A DNA stretch of 64,000 nucleotides. Origin: Patiriisocius sp047730165. GTDB taxonomy: Bacteria; Bacteroidota; Bacteroidia; Flavobacteriales; Flavobacteriaceae. Of the stretch, positions 61,321 through 64,000 are shown piece after piece. The number at the start of each line of letters is the position of its first letter. Position 1 is the first letter of the stretch. The notes under the pieces are model-generated. The model was not told the origin of the DNA. It made no database searches and was given only the letters and a program-made list of their open reading frames with translations. The DNA lies in NCBI RefSeq assembly GCF_047730165.1, contig NZ_CP159834.1:930001-994000 (forward strand). Reading direction: 5' to 3'. The position numbers were made by a program, and so were the translations under genes.

Positions 61321-62751
61321 ATGCCAGATCAAAAAAAGACCAAAATAGTTGCAACCCTAGGGCCAGCAACGCAAGATAGAGAGATTCTAAAGCAGATGAT
61401 TATTGAGGGAGTTAACGTGTTTAGAGTAAACTTCTCTCACGCAAATTATGACAATGTAAAAGAGACTGTTGCCACTATCCGGGATCTAGGAAAAGAACTT
61501 GGGACAAGTACCGCTATATTAGGCGACTTACAAGGGCCTAAGCTGCGCGTGGGAATCATGAAAGAAGAAGTGGTTGTGAGCCCAGGAGATACTATTTCTT
61601 TTTGCACGGGTGAAGAGTTTGAAGGTACAGCCAAGAGAGTATACATGAACTACGATAATTTTCCGCGAGATGTAAAAGCGGGAGAACGTATTCTGCTTGA
61701 TGACGGGAAATTAATGTTTGAAGTTCTAGAGACAGACGGTAAAGGAGAGGTGAAAACAAAAGTAATACAAGGAGGACCATTACTTTCACGTAAGGGAGTG
61801 AACCTTCCTAATACAGAAATTTCATTACCAGCATTAACGGCCAAAGATATAGAGGATACGATTTTTGCAATTTCTATTGAAGTAGATTGGATCGCATTAT
61901 CTTTTGTGCGTCACGCAGAAGACCTTAAAGAATTACAAGCGTTAATTGAAGCACATAGTGAATACAAAATTCCTATCATCGCTAAAATTGAAAAGCCAGA
62001 AGCTGTTAAGAATATAGATAAAATTGTTGCTTATTGTGATGGTTTAATGGTTGCAAGAGGTGACCTAGGTGTTGAGGTTCCTGCTGCAGAGGTACCTTTA
62101 ATACAGAAACAATTAGTGTTGGCCGCTAAGCGCGCTAGAATACCGGTAATCATTGCCACTCAAATGATGGAGACCATGATTACTTCATTAACTCCAACTA
62201 GGGCAGAGGTAAATGATGTTGCAAATTCAGTGATGGATGGGGCAGATGCAGTAATGCTTTCTGGTGAGACTTCTGTGGGTAAATATCCTGTAGAGGTGAT
62301 CAGAACGATGGCAAACATTTGTAAAAATGTTGAAAACAGTGACCTGATTAATGTCCCTCAAGAACCACCTCACGTGCGCACCAATAGATATATTACAAAA
62401 TCTATATGCTATCATGCCGCGAGCATGGCAAACGAAATTGACGCAAGAGCGATTTGTACATTAACAAATAGTGGATATACGGCTTTCCAGATTTCTGCTT
62501 GGCGTCCTGATGCTCATATTTTAGTGTTTACTAGTAATCACCGTATTCTCTCTAGGCTTAACTTATTATGGGGTGTGAAGGCATTCTTTTACGATAGGTA
62601 TATAAGTACGGATGAAACCGTAGAGGATGTGAACGCCATCGCCCAAGAGCGCGGGTTTGTAGATAAAGGCGATTATTTGATTAACCTTGCTGCTATGCCT
62701 ATTGTAGATAAAGGAATGGTAAATACATTGCGGGTTAGTTTGGTGAAATGA
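61321..62751 (+). CDS. pyk: Pyruvate kinase
   Basis: 476 residues, final step of glycolysis: PEP and ADP to pyruvate and ATP. TKIVATLGPATQDREILKQM at the start, LGDLQGPKLRVG, IIAKIEKPEAVKNID (active-site Lys), MVARGDLGVEVP and ATQMMETM follow the textbook order; the C-terminal domain from about 345 is the allosteric part. Length is normal. The ATG abuts the preceding stop. A long terminator follows. Confidence 0.97.
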   Translation: MPDQKKTKIVATLGPATQDREILKQMIIEGVNVFRVNFSHANYDNVKETVATIRDLGKELGTSTAILGDLQGPKLRVGIMKEEVVVSPGDTISFCTGEEFEGTAKRVYMNYDNFPRDVKAGERILLDDGKLMFEVLETDGKGEVKTKVIQGGPLLSRKGVNLPNTEISLPALTAKDIEDTIFAISIEVDWIALSFVRHAEDLKELQALIEAHSEYKIPIIAKIEKPEAVKNIDKIVAYCDGLMVARGDLGVEVPAAEVPLIQKQLVLAAKRARIPVIIATQMMETMITSLTPTRAEVNDVANSVMDGADAVMLSGETSVGKYPVEVIRTMANICKNVENSDLINVPQEPPHVRTNRYITKSICYHAASMANEIDARAICTLTNSGYTAFQISAWRPDAHILVFTSNHRILSRLNLLWGVKAFFYDRYISTDETVEDVNAIAQERGFVDKGDYLINLAAMPIVDKGMVNTLRVSLVK

Positions 62752-62786
62752 CCAATTTCCTTCTAAATTAGATCATAAAATTTCCA

Positions 62787-62833
62787 ATAAATAGAGTCGC
62801 CAGAAAATCATATTTTCTGGCGACTCTATTTAT
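62787..62833. terminator. Bidirectional rho-independent terminator
   Basis: A perfect 22-bp stem (62787-62808 with 62812-62833, core GAGTCGCCAGAAAAT) and a 3-nt loop between the convergent pyk and SH3 lipoprotein genes. Confidence 0.95.
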
Positions 62834-62856
62834 ATACATTGCTATGTTTTTTCTGT

Positions 62857-63633
62857 TTAATAAACAACAGTAACATATTCAATCTTCATCATATTGCCTT
62901 CTTTAGAGATAGTCACATTACTGCCATAGCCTTCGCCAGTTTGAGTATAACTAATTTGCGTTAGCGCATTCTTCGTGCGTGTTATGATTAAATCGCTCAA
63001 AAACATGTAATTAGCTTTCTTAGCGTTTGCAATCGTTTGAGTATCTCTGCCTTGCTGTGATGGAAAAGCAAATGAAGTAGGTACATCAAACAAGCGCTGC
63101 CCAAAAGTAAACCCTTCATGCCATTTAGTGGTTGGCAATAAAACAGTTTCGGTTTCTGTAGGTTTACTCGCAGTGCCGCCCATTGTTTTAGAATAGGTAG
63201 CAGCAGGATGTGATGCCTTTAAATCTTCAATATATTGCTTGGCGTTACTATCCTTCTCTGGGGGGAAAAAGCTAGATAAATAGCCATTAAAAGCATATCC
63301 CGTTTTGTTGTTATATTCCACTTGATTCATTCCGCCTTTGATACCAACAACGGTCATCGTCTCATTTTCCTCAACAGTAATAAGTTTCACTTTAGTTCCA
63401 TAAGGCATCACTGTTCGTTTTTTACTGTCCAGGTTATCGTATTCTCTAAGCGACAAACCGCTGGGCGCAGTGACATACACATAGTCGTCTTTCTCCATAG
63501 TTTTGCTCGTCACTTCCATGCTATTTGCTTCGGAAATTGTCGTGGTTGCTATTTGGTCTTTTTTGTCGCTATCACATCCTGTAAAGACAGAGAGTAATGC
63601 GATTATTGCGATGTGTGTGATTTTGTTTTTCAT
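62857..63633 (-). CDS. SH3-domain lipoprotein
   Basis: 258 residues from the ATG at 63633. MKNKITHIAIIALLSVFTGC is a lipoprotein signal (Cys at 20). A bacterial SH3 (SH3b) domain lies at about 50-115 (VYVTAPSGLSLREYDNLDSK and NNKTGYAFNGYLS), the form usually involved in cell-wall binding. The C-terminal half (about 125-258) has no family that I recognise. An upstream in-frame start at 63666 would place 11 residues before the signal peptide and is rejected. Confidence 0.85.
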   Translation of the reverse strand: MKNKITHIAIIALLSVFTGCDSDKKDQIATTTISEANSMEVTSKTMEKDDYVYVTAPSGLSLREYDNLDSKKRTVMPYGTKVKLITVEENETMTVVGIKGGMNQVEYNNKTGYAFNGYLSSFFPPEKDSNAKQYIEDLKASHPAATYSKTMGGTASKPTETETVLLPTTKWHEGFTFGQRLFDVPTSFAFPSQQGRDTQTIANAKKANYMFLSDLIITRTKNALTQISYTQTGEGYGSNVTISKEGNMMKIEYVTVVY

Positions 63634-63934
63634 AGTAAAGGTTTTAATGTTAAGGTAAATGTACAATGAAGTACAGGGAATAAAGAGACTCCTCTAACAT
63701 ACGAAAGGAACGCTTTAGTATACGGTAAGATTGTGCTAGAATTCGTACTTCGACAGCGCCCAGCAAAACAGAATTCTTTAATTTCAATAGTTTTGCAATG
63801 TAAAGTGTTTGAAAACACTCAAAAAACTTGTACGGCGCAGTGAATTTAAAACGGTAAATGGATATAGGAGTTAAGGGCTCCTGAGTGGTTTTATTAATGT
63901 TGCAAAGGGACAATAACAAAATTATATCGAAGGA
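63634..63934. other. Intergenic stretch with a REP-like element
   Basis: About 300 bp upstream of the SH3 lipoprotein gene with no protein-like frame. 63739-63776 is bounded by GAATTC on both sides and contains CTTCGACAGCGCCCAGC, a reverse copy of the REP-like family seen at 4841-4871. Confidence 0.4.
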
Positions 63935-64000
63935 CTAAAAATCGAATTTTAGCTGCACCTCATACTTTTTTTCTTCTGAAACAGCAAGGGCTTTCTTTTT
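63935..64000 (-). CDS. C-terminal end of an unidentified gene (start outside window)
   Basis: On the minus strand the window ends inside a frame reading KKKALAVSEEKKYEVQLKFD followed by F and TAG. The alternation of charged and hydrophobic residues and the terminal aromatic are typical of a last beta-strand, for example of an outer membrane protein. It is too short to assign. No start is visible. Confidence 0.45.
   Translation of the reverse strand, partial: KKKALAVSEEKKYEVQLKFDF

Noticed and set aside
1..64000. CRISPR array, insertion sequence or prophage
   Set aside because: No regular short direct repeats with spacers, no transposase and no phage structural genes were found; the repeats seen are the gene duplication at 6-9 kb, small palindromes and REP-like elements.

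Overview
The window reads as a chromosome segment of a marine-type member of the Flavobacteriaceae (Bacteroidota). The reasons are low GC, the Bacteroidota promoter -7 element TAnnTTTG in front of many genes, a type IX secretion (T9SS) sorting domain on a large secreted protein, flavobacterial family signatures (DUF4837, DUF6909, IPExxxVDY, GEVED, a SPOR protein with an HU/CCDC81-like N-terminus), a tRNA without an encoded CCA end, and rho-independent hairpins between many genes. Genus cannot be fixed from the sequence alone.

Layout. 0-6 kb: a cut methyltransferase, holB, pgk, a LysM lytic transglycosylase and a DUF4837 lipoprotein. 6.1-8.9 kb: a tandem duplication carrying two secreted proteins with near-identical N-terminal modules and flanks but different middles; both end in a DUF1566/C-type-lectin-like domain whose last 40 codons look like the variable region of a diversity-generating retroelement (DGR) target. 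9-13.7 kb: tatA, an M23 peptidase, a GH3-type amido synthetase and DUF6909. 13.7-29.9 kb: one long co-directional surface polysaccharide locus with dTDP-rhamnose genes (rfbB, A, C, D), a chain-length protein, two O-antigen ligase/polymerase-like proteins, a flippase, three glycosyltransferases, a frameshifted lipoprotein glycoside hydrolase, UDP-glucose dehydrogenase, UDP-xylose synthase and the initiating sugar-phosphate transferase. 30-42 kb: dprA, SPOR protein, thioesterase, lpxH, a T9SS cargo protein, queD, MATE exporter, GNAT, two universal stress proteins and tRNA-Ala(GGC). 42-52 kb: a hydrolase, an AddB-like nuclease, an OmpA protein with TSP3 repeats, kbl and an AddA-like helicase-nuclease. 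52-64 kb: sodA, a 1 kb non-coding stretch with two paralogous small-RNA-like elements, purF, a PfkB kinase, rnhA, purN, then acpP-fabF-rnc-IPExxxVDY-pyk, an SH3 lipoprotein and the tail of another gene.

How the genes work together. The polysaccharide locus supplies activated rhamnose, glucuronate and xylose, starts the repeat unit on undecaprenyl phosphate, extends it, flips it and polymerises or ligates it. The two AddA/AddB-like proteins probably form one recombination nuclease although two unrelated genes sit between them. acpP, fabF and rnc form the conserved fatty-acid/RNase III block, with pyk following.

The most interesting signals are: (1) the pair of putative DGR target genes, whose reverse transcriptase and template repeat are not in this window; (2) two copies of a minus-strand promoter-conserved RNA-terminator unit at 53.1 and 53.6 kb; (3) a glycoside hydrolase split exactly at a -1 slippery heptamer; (4) a perfect 20-bp palindrome over the rnhA promoter; and (5) promoters placed only 3-8 nt before start codons. 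All functional calls rest on reading motifs by eye; no search was run.
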